DNA of 64,000 nucleotides from Anaerolineales bacterium UBA2317 (GCA_002345215.1 DDVH01000022.1:6425-70424); one strand, 5' to 3'; shown: positions 17,405 through 27,958, counted from the stretch's first letter. Notes: generated from the letters alone by a model not told the origin. Made by a program: numbers and translations.

Positions 17405-18955
17405 TCAACGCGGAAGTGAAAAACATATCCGCGCGCCAGAACCAACTGTCGCGTCCGCCCAGATGCGCCCGCCGTGTGCTTCCACAATTGCACGCGCCAA
17501 GTAAAGTCCCAACCCTGCGCCTTTCGTCTGTTTCACGGCAGAAGTCGAACGATAAAACCTATCAAAAATATGCGGAATATCTCTATTATCAATCCCAGGT
17601 CCTTGGTCACTCACGCAAACGATAACTTGGTCAGAAGTGACTGAGCCGCTAATTTTGATTTCACCCTCACTCGCATATTTCAACGCATTTGAAACAAGAT
17701 TTGAAACCACTTGCTCCAAACGATTTTCATCACCGAGAATGACAGGAAAATTTTCAGGAAAGTCTGTGATGATTTTATGCTTTGGCGATTGAGCAGAAAA
17801 ACGCGCCTCGACTCTTAACGCCAAATTGGGCAATGAAACGTCAGCATGATTCAAGCTCAAGCCGCCTGCTTGTAAACGTGAAGCATCTAACAAATCATCC
17901 ACCATTTTAGACAATCTATCTGCCTCTTCTTCAATCACGGCTAATGAATCATTGATAGTGCGTTTATCCCACTTGGCATCATCTCGGCGCAAAGTTGAAG
18001 CGTAGCCTTTAATCAAAGCCACAGGCGTGCGTAATTCATGGCTCACAATTGAAATGAAAGTTGCTTTAATTTCATCTGCAGTTCTGAAGTGTGTAATATC
18101 GCGCACGCTCAAAATCACATTGCGAATTTTGCCTTCTTCAGAAATTAATGGCGCGTATGTAATTCCAACAGGGATGGGTTGTAAGGATGGTCTTTCTAAA
18201 TCACCTTCTACATATAAGGTGGCATTGGGTGTGAGGGGCCAGCCATTTACAACCGATTCTTCCAATGTGTTGCCATGCGGTTCTTTCTTCCATTTAATAA
18301 TTTCGTTATGTGGTTTGTTTGTAATTTCTTCATGGCTTAAGCCATATAATTTTGTAAAGGCTTGATTACATCGTTCGATATTCATTTCTGAATTTAAAAT
18401 CAAAATTCCATCGGCGGCAGATTCTAATAAGGCATCTAATCTTTGCTTTTCATACGAAACCTGACCATACAGTTGCGCATTGACCACGGCAATGGCGGCT
18501 TGGTCTGCAAAAGATTGCAAAAGGATTTTGTCATTCGGTGTGAATGTATCCGGATAATTTCTGAAAATAAAAATTACACCAATCACTTGTCCACGTGTGG
18601 CGAGGGGTAAACCTGTTCCATTTAACAAACCCATGCTCGCGGTATAGGTCAGTTCTTTTAACATGCGGTTGAGTTCGCTTACATCTAACTCACGTACTTT
18701 TTCTTCTGCTAATAATGGAGATAAATAAGAAAGAAAAGCAGGTGCGATGCCATGTGCGGCAACAACTTTCCAACCGTCCGCATGTTTGAGCGCGATAATC
18801 CCTGCCTGCCCTGCTAACATTTCAATAGAGACTCGTAAAATGCGTGCCAGCAGTTTTTCCAAATCCAATTCTTGCGTTAAGAGACGAGAAATCTCCAGTA
18901 GATAATCTCTCTGCCGAACGCGAAAATCGGGTAACATTGAAGGAACAATGGACAT
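17405..18955 (-). CDS. GAF-PAS sensor histidine kinase
   Basis: The 516 residues lack membrane helices, so this is a soluble kinase. A GAF domain covers about 15-165 and a PAS domain about 172-290 (GILILNSEMNIERCNQAF). The HisKA dimerisation helix has SIVSHELRTPVALIKGYAS with the phosphorylated His at 306. The ATPase domain has the N box NRLEQVVSNLVSNALKYA, the G1 box DQGPGI, and GAGLGLYLARAIVEAHGG. It closely follows the PhoR/ResE-like pattern. There is no response regulator next to it, so it is an orphan here. The signal sensed by GAF/PAS is unknown. It is divergent from the haloperoxidase-like lipoprotein, with only 40 bases between starts. Confidence 0.92.
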   Translation of the reverse strand: MSIVPSMLPDFRVRQRDYLLEISRLLTQELDLEKLLARILRVSIEMLAGQAGIIALKHADGWKVVAAHGIAPAFLSYLSPLLAEEKVRELDVSELNRMLKELTYTASMGLLNGTGLPLATRGQVIGVIFIFRNYPDTFTPNDKILLQSFADQAAIAVVNAQLYGQVSYEKQRLDALLESAADGILILNSEMNIERCNQAFTKLYGLSHEEITNKPHNEIIKWKKEPHGNTLEESVVNGWPLTPNATLYVEGDLERPSLQPIPVGITYAPLISEEGKIRNVILSVRDITHFRTADEIKATFISIVSHELRTPVALIKGYASTLRRDDAKWDKRTINDSLAVIEEEADRLSKMVDDLLDASRLQAGGLSLNHADVSLPNLALRVEARFSAQSPKHKIITDFPENFPVILGDENRLEQVVSNLVSNALKYASEGEIKISGSVTSDQVIVCVSDQGPGIDNRDIPHIFDRFYRSTSAVKQTKGAGLGLYLARAIVEAHGGRIWADATVGSGARICFSLPR

Positions 18956-18995
18956 GGGATTATTTTATCACTTTGGCAAAAGGCGAAGATATTTT

Positions 18996-20345
18996 ATGAA
19001 AAAGATATTTCTTTTTATAACATTGATTTTAGTTCTTTCAAGTTGTACTCCTACGGTGTTGCCAACTACATCCATTCTAGTTGATATGGAAATACCTGTA
19101 GAGTTTACAGTTCTTGAAAGCCCGCTGATTCATTCCGAATTAGATGACCTGATCGTTTTAACTGAAAATCGAACTAGTGGAGAAGTGTATAAGATTCTCG
19201 ATTGGTACGGTTCACCCGTTGTAAAGTGGAATGAAGTTACGCGAGATTGGGTGAGTTTTTATTATCGTAATCCGCCGATTGCCTCACGCGCGTATGCAAT
19301 TGTGAGTGTTGCTCAGCAACGTGCTTTAGATGAAGTTCATAAATATAATATCAATTTAGAAAGCCGTTTTCCTAAAACATTAAATAATGAAGTTTTGCCA
19401 GTTGAAATTGGGTGTGAGCCATTTGAGTGTGCTGTTTTGATTGGCGTAGCAGAGTCGACCCTGTTGTATCTGTTTCCAGAAACAAAAGAAGCAATTCTCA
19501 ATCAAGTAGAAGAAGCGCGTCAGTCTCTAATATTATCTGGAAATATTTTGCCATCAGACCTTGATATTGGCGAATCTTTTGGGCGGGCTATTGCTCAAAA
19601 TGTAATTGCAGAAAGAATAAATGATGGCGCATCAACAGCAGGAAAATCTGATCCGCTTCCAGTTGGTGAGGGGATTTGGAAACCAGACCCTTTTCAAGCG
19701 AATCCACAAGCTCCAAGTTGGGGAAAGGTAACCCCATGGTTACTCGCTTCACCAGACCAGTTTCGGTCTGCTCCTCCACCTGAAAATGGTTCACCTGAAT
19801 TCTTAACCGCATTGGATGAAGTTTATCAAGTACAACAGACGGTAACTCACGAACAATTAGCCATTGCTGATTATTGGGCAGGTAACCCAGGAACTTTTAC
19901 ACCAGCAGGGTATTGGAACTTAATTGCATCGCAATTAATTACTGAATATAAGTTATCTAGCGTAGAAGCAGGTCATGTTTTTTCTACCATGAACATGGCG
20001 ATAATGGACTCTGGAATTGGCTGTTGGGATTCAAAATATCATTATTTAGTTGTTCGTCCGTGGCAGGCAGATGAACGTATTAGAGGATTGGTGGGGTATC
20101 CAAATCATCCTTCTTATCCTTCTGGTCACAGTTGTTTTTCATCTGCTGGTGCAGAAGTGTTAGCCTTTTATTTCCCCAATGACGCAACTGAAATCCAAGC
20201 AAAGGCAAGGGAGGCTTCCATATCACGTTTGTATGGTGGAATTCATTATCGCTTCGACCTTGAAGCCGGCTTAGAACTTGGTAAACAAGTAGCAGATTTG
20301 TATATAGAATTTATTGTGGAGCAAGCTTGGGAAATTAAACCTTAA
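18996..20345 (+). CDS. lipoprotein of the PAP2 / vanadium haloperoxidase superfamily
   Basis: The chosen start (ATG at 18996) yields a lipoprotein signal peptide MKKIFLFITLILVLSSC with the lipidated Cys at 17. The longer frame from 18948 would bury it behind a charged stretch. The C-terminal domain has the three PAP2 phosphate/vanadate-binding motifs: KYHYLVVRP, then HPSYPSGHSCFSSAGAE, then SRLYGGIHYRFDLEAG. The overall layout (long N-terminal helical part, then these motifs, about 450 residues) is that of vanadium-dependent haloperoxidase-related phosphatases. It could be a haloperoxidase or an acid phosphatase; the sequence alone does not decide. It acts outside the cell, tethered to the membrane. 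The next gene is the giant sortase-domain protein. Confidence 0.85.
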   Translation: MKKIFLFITLILVLSSCTPTVLPTTSILVDMEIPVEFTVLESPLIHSELDDLIVLTENRTSGEVYKILDWYGSPVVKWNEVTRDWVSFYYRNPPIASRAYAIVSVAQQRALDEVHKYNINLESRFPKTLNNEVLPVEIGCEPFECAVLIGVAESTLLYLFPETKEAILNQVEEARQSLILSGNILPSDLDIGESFGRAIAQNVIAERINDGASTAGKSDPLPVGEGIWKPDPFQANPQAPSWGKVTPWLLASPDQFRSAPPPENGSPEFLTALDEVYQVQQTVTHEQLAIADYWAGNPGTFTPAGYWNLIASQLITEYKLSSVEAGHVFSTMNMAIMDSGIGCWDSKYHYLVVRPWQADERIRGLVGYPNHPSYPSGHSCFSSAGAEVLAFYFPNDATEIQAKAREASISRLYGGIHYRFDLEAGLELGKQVADLYIEFIVEQAWEIKP

Positions 20346-20413
20346 AAAAATAAAATCGGGTGTATACTGATTGCGATTATTTATCTTACCTTAGCAAGTC
20401 TATACAGGTTTAT

Positions 20414-23400
20414 ATGAAAGCAATGCATCGCAGTTTTTCTTTATTGATTTTAGGGGTGTTAATGTTCAATCTACTGGGGACACCATCACCAGCACACGCC
20501 CTCACAACAACACTAATTGACAACACAACCGGAGCAATTGTAGATTTAAGTTGTGCATCTCCATTAACAAGAACATTTAACGTAGCCTCTAGCATTATCA
20601 TTGCAGACTTAAATGTGGGGTTGAATATTTCCCACGCTCGTCGCAGTGATGTTAGAGTTACACTTACTTCGCCATCTGGAACAACGGTAGTGTTGGTTTC
20701 TGGCGGTGGATTAGGTTCCCCAACGGTTGCCAGCCCTGATGATTTTGACAATTATGATTTGCTATTAGATGATACCTCTGCAAATTCAATCTATGATAAT
20801 GATAACGACGTAATTGCTGCACCTATCTTTGAACTAGACCGTACAGCCAAACCCTACGATTTGTTAAGTGCTTTCAAAGGGGAAGATGCATTAGGCAACT
20901 GGACATTATCTATATGTGATACAAGAAGCGGAACTACAGGAACTTACAATCAATCAAAATTAGTCTTCACGAGTGCAGACCCCAATACAATTACGGGCAA
21001 CGTCTTTACAGATTACAACGATAATGGTGTGCGTGGCTCAGGCGACACTGGTGTTTCCGGCATACTTGTTACTGCATACGACGCTTCAGGTGCTACGGTG
21101 GATTCTGATACAACATCCTCCACAGGGGATTACTCTTTAAGCATTCCCGATGGTACGCAAGTTCGCATTGAATTTACAAACATCCCATCAAACCTAGCCC
21201 CCGGTGCCTTTGGCATTGACTCTGGAACAACGGTTCAATTTGTAACAAGCCCATCGGCAGGTGTAGATATGGGTTTATCTTTGCCCTCTGATTATTGCCA
21301 AAATAATCCATTCATCGTCATGCCTTGTTATATCAACGGCGACCCATTAGTAGCAGGGAGTGTTGCCTCTCAAGTAGCGCTTGTTTCAATTCCTTATAAC
21401 GCATACGGAAGATACGACGCAACTATCGAAGAACCTCTTGCAACTTATGCCCAAATTGGCGCAACATGGGGGTTGGCATATCAACGCTCAACTGCAACTG
21501 TATTTTCTGCCGCACTTGCCAAAAGACATTCAGGTTTAGGTCCGCTTGGTGCTGGTGGTATTTATGCAACTGTAGTTAACCCGGCAACCGGTGCAACAAT
21601 ATCTGTTTCAAATTTTGTAGACATAACTACATTAGGAATACCAGTTGGCTCGTTGCCCAGTAATGCAGCTCGCGGTCTTACAGGTACATCAAGTACTCCA
21701 AACACAGACCCACAAGGTTGGGATGCCGTTGGTAAAGCCGCAATTGGTGATATGGATATCGGCACAGATGATACAGAATTATGGTTTGTGAACCTCGCAA
21801 ACCAAACTTTGTATGCAATTGATATTGCATCTGTCTCACTAAATCATACAGTTCCAATTTCACTACCTGCCGCTGCCACTGCTTGCCCTGCCAGTGATAT
21901 TCGCCCTTGGGCAGTTGAAATTTATCGCAATGAAGTTTACGTTGGGGTTATCTGCTCTGCAGAAAGCACACAAAATGTAAACAACCTTCGTGGCTACATT
22001 ATCAAAACCAATGAAAGCACACCAGGCACATTTTCCTTAGTATTTGAATTTGCGTTGAACTACCCACGTGGTATTGTAAGTAATCCAGATGGCGGTTATC
22101 CAGCAGAATGGAGACCTTGGTCTCCGACCATGACTTCACTTTGTACAAATCCTTGTACTAACGGAAATACAGACTTAGCATTTGACAAACAAATCATCTA
22201 CCCACAACCGATTCTTTCTGATATTGAATTTGATACAAATGGCGACTTAATGATTGGTTTAATGGACCGTTTAGGGCATCAAGCCGGAAATGCCAACTAC
22301 GCTACCTCAAGCCCTTGGGGAAACAATGTCACTTTATATAACAAAGATGCAGGCTATGCTCCAGTTGTTGTAAATATCCCTGCAAATCCCACCGGCTTAT
22401 ATGAAGGTGTTGCAGCGGGTGACATATTAAGGGCTTGTCTCTCTGGTGGGGTTTTCGTACTTGAAAACAATGCTTCCTGCGGAAGCATTACAACAGGCGG
22501 AGCAGGTGGTGGGCAAGGACCCGGCAACGGCGAATATTATTGGCAAGATATGTATGAAGTTAGCACAGCAATAGGCGGAGGAACACATCATGAAGTAACG
22601 GTGGGCGGGTTAGTTTTAATTCCCGGAACAGATGAAATTGCTGTCTCTATTTTCGACCCATTTAATATTCGTTCGGGTGGTATTGCTTGGTTTAATAATA
22701 GAACTGGAACCCGTAACCGTGCCTATGAAATCTTCCCACAAGATTCTGGCTCTGGCGCAACAACATTTGGTAAAGCGATTGGTATCGGTGATGTGGAAGG
22801 ATTCTGTTATAGCGCACCCATTGAAATAGGCAATCGTGTCTGGTCAGAAACAGACAACGATGGAATTCAAGAGCCGGGTGAAACACCACTTGCTGGTGTA
22901 ACCGTTGAACTATATCAAGGCGGAATCTTAATTGCCACCGCAATTACAGATTCAAATGGAAACTATTTCTTTAGTTCTTTCCCGGGTGGAACTTCCACAT
23001 CAAGCCATATTTACAATATCACCCAACTTGCTCCGAATTCTACATACGAAATCAGAATACCAAACATTACTGGTGGCAGTCAACAAGCACCATTAGCAGG
23101 GTTAAATTTATCCCCAGCCAATGCTGGTAGCAATGACTCAATTGACTCTGACGGAACAACAAGCGGTAATCATGCCATTATTCCAGTAACAACTGGTAAT
23201 GCTGGGCAAAATAATCATACCTACGACTTTGGCTTCTCTAGCCCGCCACTTGAATTTAGCCTTGGTAACCGCATTTGGTACGACACCAACAACAATGGAT
23301 TAATTGACGCTGGTACAGAAGTCGGCATTGATGGCGTTCTCGTAGAACTTTATCAAGATTCAAATCTAAATGGCGTTTATGATGTAGGTGATACTTTACT

Positions 23401-26400
23401 GTCTTCAACAACAACTGCTTCTGGCGGATATTATCGCTTCGACAATTTACCTCCCGGAGAATATATTGTTGTTTTACCGGATGATAACTTCCGCGATGTA
23501 GTCGGAGATACAGTTCCGGGCAATCCGCTTGCGGGATATTGGAGCAGTAATACTTCAATGAATAGCGCAGGTGTCATTAGTGACACAACTGCAAATGATG
23601 TTGATACAGATGTAGATGATAGTGATGAAAACGGCATAAGCAATTTCACAGGGAACACATTGAACTATGTCGCCTCAAACGCAGTGACACTTGGTCCAGC
23701 CGCAGATGAACCACTTAACGAGACAGATTTATCCGGCGGACAAGGCGAACCCGACGCCCAAGCCAACATGACAGTTGACTTTGGATTTTATCGCGCCGAA
23801 ATTGGTGATTTAGTATTTGTAGATAATGATAATAGCGGTGCATTTAATGCAGGGGATACACCTCTAGCCGGTGCATTAGTTCAATTGTATGCAAGCGATG
23901 CAACTGGCACTACTTTGACAGAAATCATCACTGGCGCAGATGGCATCCCCGGCACAGCAGATGATGGTTGGGGACCTGATGGCATACAAGGCAATACCGA
24001 TGATGGTACAGGTGGTGTTATCACTACTGGAACAGGTCTTTATTCATTTAGCGGTTTACCAGAAGGTGATTATGTAGTTGGTGTTACACCAACTGCACAA
24101 TATACCAGCACAGTAGATACTGCTGATAATGCCGACACATTAAATCCAGATGTCAACACCAATAACAATGATAACGGTATAGGAACAGGTGGAGGTCAGG
24201 TAAGAAGCGGTGTGCTCACAGTAGATGCCGGGGAAGTTGCTCCAAATATCACGGTCAACAATTCCAACGGGACAACATCTGATCCAACTGTAGATTTTGG
24301 CTTTGTGCTTGGATACAGTTTAGGTAATCGTGTTTGGTACGATACGAATAACAACAGTGCGATTGACGCCGGTGAACAAGGCATTAGTGGTGTTCGTGTT
24401 GAGTTATATGTAGATAATGGCAATGGCATCTTTGATGCTGGTGATACTTTCTTATCATTTGATACAACTGATGCAAATGGTCATTATCGTTTTGATGGAC
24501 TGGATGCAGGCAATTATGTTGTCGTCATTGCATCAGATAACTTCCGCGATACTGGCGGAGGCGATACTGTTGCAGGTGACCCATTATCAGGTTATTGGAG
24601 CAGTGGCACATCGATTGCCGCCAATGGAGCCATTAGCGACTCCACTGCCAACGACCCAGATAACGATGTTGATAGTGATGATAATGGACAGACCACTTTT
24701 ACAGGCGACACTATTAACTATGTTGCCGCAACAGCAGTCACATTAGGACCTGGTAACAGCGAACCCACTGGCGAAACAGACCTTGAAACCAGCGGGCAAG
24801 GAACAGACGATAACCGCGCCAACATGACGGTTGATTTTGGGTTTTATCAAGTCAACTTTGGAAACTTAATCTATTCAGACATAAACTCCAATGGTTTTTA
24901 TAATGCAGGTACAGATGCACCACTCTTCAATGCGCTTGTACAATTATTTGCTGAAAATGGGACTACAGAAATCATCACAGGCTTTGACGGCATCCCCGGC
25001 ACTGAAGATGATGGCTGGGGACCTGATGGCATTCAAGGCAACGCCGATGATGGTGATGGTGGTGTCTATTCTGATGTAAATGGTAATTATGGTTTCAGTG
25101 GTTTACCAGAAGGCAATTACATTGTCGAAGTCACACCTCCTAATGGATTAATCTCCAGCACCTTAGATACTGCCGGCACAAATGACCCCGACTCAAATGT
25201 AGATAATGATGATAATGGCATTGGCACATCTACAGGTACAGTAAGCAGTGGCGTACTAACGATGGAAGCAGGTGAAGTCGCCGCCAATGTTACTGTTGAT
25301 AATGCAAACGGCACCACCACTGACCTAACCGTTGACTTTGGCTTCGTCACCCCAATTTATAGTTTAGGCAATCGCATTTGGTTTGATACCGACAACAATA
25401 GTCAAATTGATTTTGGTACTGAGGCTGGTGTGAATGGTGTAACCGTACAGCTTTACGCCGCAGATGCAAGTGGCAATCCTACGGGTGCCGTCCTTGCCAC
25501 AGATACAACTGCCAATGGTGGCTATTATCGTTTTGATAATTTACCCGCTGGCGATTATGTGGTTGTGATTCCCGCTTCTCAATTCCTAAGTGGGGACCCT
25601 CTTGCCGGCTATTGGAGCAGTGGAACTACACTTGATGCCACTGGTGCAATCAACGAAACTGCTGCTCCAGACCCAGATAACAATATAGACAGTGAAGATA
25701 ACGGAACACGCTCAACCTTGCCCAGTTTTGTCGGTGCAGTGATTAGCCAAGCCGTCACTTTAGACACTACTCCGTCAGAACCGATAAATGAATCGGATAT
25801 AGAATCACCTAACCCGCCGGGCGAAGCGGTCAATAATCAAAGTAACCTCACTGTAGATTTTGGTTTCTATCGTCAAACACTTGGCAACATCGTCTTTATT
25901 GATGTTAATGCAGATGGCGATTACGATGCAGGAACAGATACACCACTTCCCGGTGCAACTGTTCAACTATATTCAAGCAACGGCACTGAAATCAATGTAG
26001 GACCTGATGGAATTTTAGGCACCGCCGATGATGCTCCCGGTGGTGTAACTACTGGCGCAGGTGGAACTTATTTATTCAGCGGCTTGCCTGCTGGTGATTA
26101 CATTGTACGTGTGAACCCGCCTGTTGGTTATTCCAGCACAGTAGATACATCCAACCCTGTTGATACAACCGACCCTGATGGAAATATAGATAACAATGAT
26201 AATGGTATTGGCACGGGAAATGGTCAGGTTTCAAGCGGAACAGTTACACTAACACCCGGAAATACTGGTGCATCAAACAATAACACTGTTTCTAATGCCA
26301 ATGGCACCACATCTAACCCAACCGTAGACTTTGGTTTCATAGCAAATCCAGTCATTGCCAAATCCATTATTGATACAAATGAACCGCACACTATTGGTAA

Positions 26401-27901
26401 TGATGTTGCTATTGGTGAAATCGTTACGTATGAAGTCGTAATTGACCTACCCGTTGGTTCAACATTTAACAACACAACCATTACAGACCAATTAGATTTA
26501 GGTCTAGCATTTGTAGAATGTATATCTGTTTTCGTGCAAGGTGCAGATGAAACTGCCTCTGCTTGCCCACCGGCAGTTACCCCAGCAGTGGGCACATCTG
26601 TTAACCCTGCGGATGATGGCAGACAAATTGTATTTACTTTATCTTCTCCAATTACAGTTACTACACCTTCTCAACAAATCGTAATTCAATACCGAGCCAT
26701 TGTTTTGGATGTCATTGAAAATCAAGATGGTATTCAATTAAATAATAACGTCACATGGGCATGGGCAGGCGGCTCGTTCTCAACGAGTTCTTCTAATGTT
26801 GAAATTGTTGAACCAGATTTAGCCATTGATAAATCTGCCACACCTACACAAAACGTACCGATTGGTACACCGATTCAATTTACATTAGTCATTGACCATA
26901 CCGTTCCACAAAGCCAAACGGATGCCTTTGATGTAGTTGTCTCTGACTTTTTACCCGCAACACTGGAATACGTCCAATGCTCTGTAACATATACCGCCGG
27001 GCTTGCGCCAGATACCCCCGCCGCAACATATTGCAACCCTGGCAATACCACAACCGACTTGATTTTTGAATGGGCAGTTTTCCCATTAGGGCAAACTTCA
27101 ACAATTACATTTAATGCCATCTTGGTAGGCACGCCAGCAATCAACGAAGCCTCTGTTGCATGGACATCACTCCCCATTGACCCTCAAATTAATGGGCTTC
27201 CAGTTCAACTATCTGCATTTAATGTTACATCAACAGAACGCTGGTACGACCCGCTTGACCCAGTGAATGTTTATGGCGTTTCAGATAACGTAACAATTAA
27301 TGCACCTGCTACTGGTGGCGGAGGTGGTGGCGGTACAAATCCTGTTGTCCTGCCTTTCCTAATTCCTGTTACAGGTTTTGCACCTCATGTCACCACAGTT
27401 CTACCAGAACAGCCAAGCGAAAAAGAATATGCTGATACCAGTGTCTGGCTTGAAATCCCAAGCCTCAACATTAGTATTCCAGTAACAGGTGTTCCAATAG
27501 TAGATGGTGAATGGGATGTTTCATGGCTTTCTCAACAAGCTGGTTGGCTAGAAGGAACCGCCTTCCCAAGTTGGCAAGGCAATAGTGCCTTAACAGGTCA
27601 CGTTACTTTAGCCGATGGTACAGCGGGTCCGTTTGCAACCCTTAATCAACTGTCTTGGGGAGACGAAATCATCGTCTATGCGTATGGCACAAAATATACG
27701 TATGAAGTTCGCCAAAACCGAACAATCAGCCCGTATAACACAAGCGTCTTACAACATGAAGATGACGCATGGCTGACCTTGCTCACTTGCAAAAACTATA
27801 ACGAAACTACAGACACATACTCCAGCCGTGTTGCTGTGCGGGCGGTCTTAGTAAAAACAGAAGAAGTCAACACGTACTTCAATTCAGAAAAACTACGTTA
27901 A
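20414..27901 (+). CDS. giant SdrD-B-repeat surface protein with a C-terminal sortase domain
   Basis: The ATG at 20414 is preferred because it starts a clear signal peptide (MKAMHRSFSLLILGVLMF ... SPAHA); the frame itself opens at 20360. From N to C the protein has: a proprotein-convertase-type P domain (about 20510-20985); a first SdrD-B domain (from 20996); a region of about 550 residues resembling a beta-propeller (21300-22810); seven more SdrD-B domains beginning GNRIWYDTNNNG or similar (near 22829, 23263, 23804, 24325, 24860, 25363, 25873); two DUF11-like domains (26345-27300); a glycine linker; the motif IPVTGFAP; and a sortase domain of about 150 residues. The sortase has His (codon 27599) in TGHVT, Cys (27788) in LLTCKNY and Arg (27827) in SSRVAVRA. 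SdrD-B domains bind Ca2+ and act as stiff spacers. Substrate-like stalk and enzyme are thus one polypeptide. Confidence 0.88.
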   Translation: MKAMHRSFSLLILGVLMFNLLGTPSPAHALTTTLIDNTTGAIVDLSCASPLTRTFNVASSIIIADLNVGLNISHARRSDVRVTLTSPSGTTVVLVSGGGLGSPTVASPDDFDNYDLLLDDTSANSIYDNDNDVIAAPIFELDRTAKPYDLLSAFKGEDALGNWTLSICDTRSGTTGTYNQSKLVFTSADPNTITGNVFTDYNDNGVRGSGDTGVSGILVTAYDASGATVDSDTTSSTGDYSLSIPDGTQVRIEFTNIPSNLAPGAFGIDSGTTVQFVTSPSAGVDMGLSLPSDYCQNNPFIVMPCYINGDPLVAGSVASQVALVSIPYNAYGRYDATIEEPLATYAQIGATWGLAYQRSTATVFSAALAKRHSGLGPLGAGGIYATVVNPATGATISVSNFVDITTLGIPVGSLPSNAARGLTGTSSTPNTDPQGWDAVGKAAIGDMDIGTDDTELWFVNLANQTLYAIDIASVSLNHTVPISLPAAATACPASDIRPWAVEIYRNEVYVGVICSAESTQNVNNLRGYIIKTNESTPGTFSLVFEFALNYPRGIVSNPDGGYPAEWRPWSPTMTSLCTNPCTNGNTDLAFDKQIIYPQPILSDIEFDTNGDLMIGLMDRLGHQAGNANYATSSPWGNNVTLYNKDAGYAPVVVNIPANPTGLYEGVAAGDILRACLSGGVFVLENNASCGSITTGGAGGGQGPGNGEYYWQDMYEVSTAIGGGTHHEVTVGGLVLIPGTDEIAVSIFDPFNIRSGGIAWFNNRTGTRNRAYEIFPQDSGSGATTFGKAIGIGDVEGFCYSAPIEIGNRVWSETDNDGIQEPGETPLAGVTVELYQGGILIATAITDSNGNYFFSSFPGGTSTSSHIYNITQLAPNSTYEIRIPNITGGSQQAPLAGLNLSPANAGSNDSIDSDGTTSGNHAIIPVTTGNAGQNNHTYDFGFSSPPLEFSLGNRIWYDTNNNGLIDAGTEVGIDGVLVELYQDSNLNGVYDVGDTLLSSTTTASGGYYRFDNLPPGEYIVVLPDDNFRDVVGDTVPGNPLAGYWSSNTSMNSAGVISDTTANDVDTDVDDSDENGISNFTGNTLNYVASNAVTLGPAADEPLNETDLSGGQGEPDAQANMTVDFGFYRAEIGDLVFVDNDNSGAFNAGDTPLAGALVQLYASDATGTTLTEIITGADGIPGTADDGWGPDGIQGNTDDGTGGVITTGTGLYSFSGLPEGDYVVGVTPTAQYTSTVDTADNADTLNPDVNTNNNDNGIGTGGGQVRSGVLTVDAGEVAPNITVNNSNGTTSDPTVDFGFVLGYSLGNRVWYDTNNNSAIDAGEQGISGVRVELYVDNGNGIFDAGDTFLSFDTTDANGHYRFDGLDAGNYVVVIASDNFRDTGGGDTVAGDPLSGYWSSGTSIAANGAISDSTANDPDNDVDSDDNGQTTFTGDTINYVAATAVTLGPGNSEPTGETDLETSGQGTDDNRANMTVDFGFYQVNFGNLIYSDINSNGFYNAGTDAPLFNALVQLFAENGTTEIITGFDGIPGTEDDGWGPDGIQGNADDGDGGVYSDVNGNYGFSGLPEGNYIVEVTPPNGLISSTLDTAGTNDPDSNVDNDDNGIGTSTGTVSSGVLTMEAGEVAANVTVDNANGTTTDLTVDFGFVTPIYSLGNRIWFDTDNNSQIDFGTEAGVNGVTVQLYAADASGNPTGAVLATDTTANGGYYRFDNLPAGDYVVVIPASQFLSGDPLAGYWSSGTTLDATGAINETAAPDPDNNIDSEDNGTRSTLPSFVGAVISQAVTLDTTPSEPINESDIESPNPPGEAVNNQSNLTVDFGFYRQTLGNIVFIDVNADGDYDAGTDTPLPGATVQLYSSNGTEINVGPDGILGTADDAPGGVTTGAGGTYLFSGLPAGDYIVRVNPPVGYSSTVDTSNPVDTTDPDGNIDNNDNGIGTGNGQVSSGTVTLTPGNTGASNNNTVSNANGTTSNPTVDFGFIANPVIAKSIIDTNEPHTIGNDVAIGEIVTYEVVIDLPVGSTFNNTTITDQLDLGLAFVECISVFVQGADETASACPPAVTPAVGTSVNPADDGRQIVFTLSSPITVTTPSQQIVIQYRAIVLDVIENQDGIQLNNNVTWAWAGGSFSTSSSNVEIVEPDLAIDKSATPTQNVPIGTPIQFTLVIDHTVPQSQTDAFDVVVSDFLPATLEYVQCSVTYTAGLAPDTPAATYCNPGNTTTDLIFEWAVFPLGQTSTITFNAILVGTPAINEASVAWTSLPIDPQINGLPVQLSAFNVTSTERWYDPLDPVNVYGVSDNVTINAPATGGGGGGGTNPVVLPFLIPVTGFAPHVTTVLPEQPSEKEYADTSVWLEIPSLNISIPVTGVPIVDGEWDVSWLSQQAGWLEGTAFPSWQGNSALTGHVTLADGTAGPFATLNQLSWGDEIIVYAYGTKYTYEVRQNRTISPYNTSVLQHEDDAWLTLLTCKNYNETTDTYSSRVAVRAVLVKTEEVNTYFNSEKLR
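23263..26340 (+). repeat. three tandem ~1.03-kb super-repeats, each a pair of SdrD-B domains
   Basis: Units starting near 23263, 24325 and 25363 each encode an A-type domain (GNRxWYDTNNN... with YWSSxTS) followed by a B-type domain (PGTxDDGWGPDGIQGN...). Each ends in NGTTxxxTVDFGFV. The pairs are similar in DNA and protein, pointing to duplication of a two-domain block. Confidence 0.8.
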
Positions 27902-27941
27902 AAATAAAAGATGGCGTTAGAACAACGCCGTCTTTTATTTT
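27901..27941. terminator. 18-bp-stem terminator after the giant surface gene
   Basis: AAAATAAAAGATGGCGTT pairs with AACGCCGTCTTTTATTTT around a 5-base loop, with one G-U pair. Confidence 0.88.
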
Positions 27942-27946
27942 GGGCT

Positions 27947-27952
27947 TATAAT
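27947..27952 (+). promoter_or_regulatory. possible -10 box (TATAAT) of the small TIR gene
   Basis: A perfect TATAAT lies only 6 bases before the ATG at 27959, so transcription would begin at or next to the start codon. No ribosome-binding site is present, consistent with a leaderless mRNA. No good -35 match is seen because the terminator occupies that space. Confidence 0.4.
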
Positions 27953-27958
27953 TAAAAC

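Noticed and set aside
20360..20413. Upstream start of the giant surface gene
   Set aside because: The GTG at 20360 would put 18 polar residues before a clear signal peptide that begins at ATG 20414.
25609..27177. Several open frames on the minus strand across the SdrD-B repeats
   Set aside because: They are shadows of a repetitive, biased coding strand and lack ribosome sites or recognisable domains.
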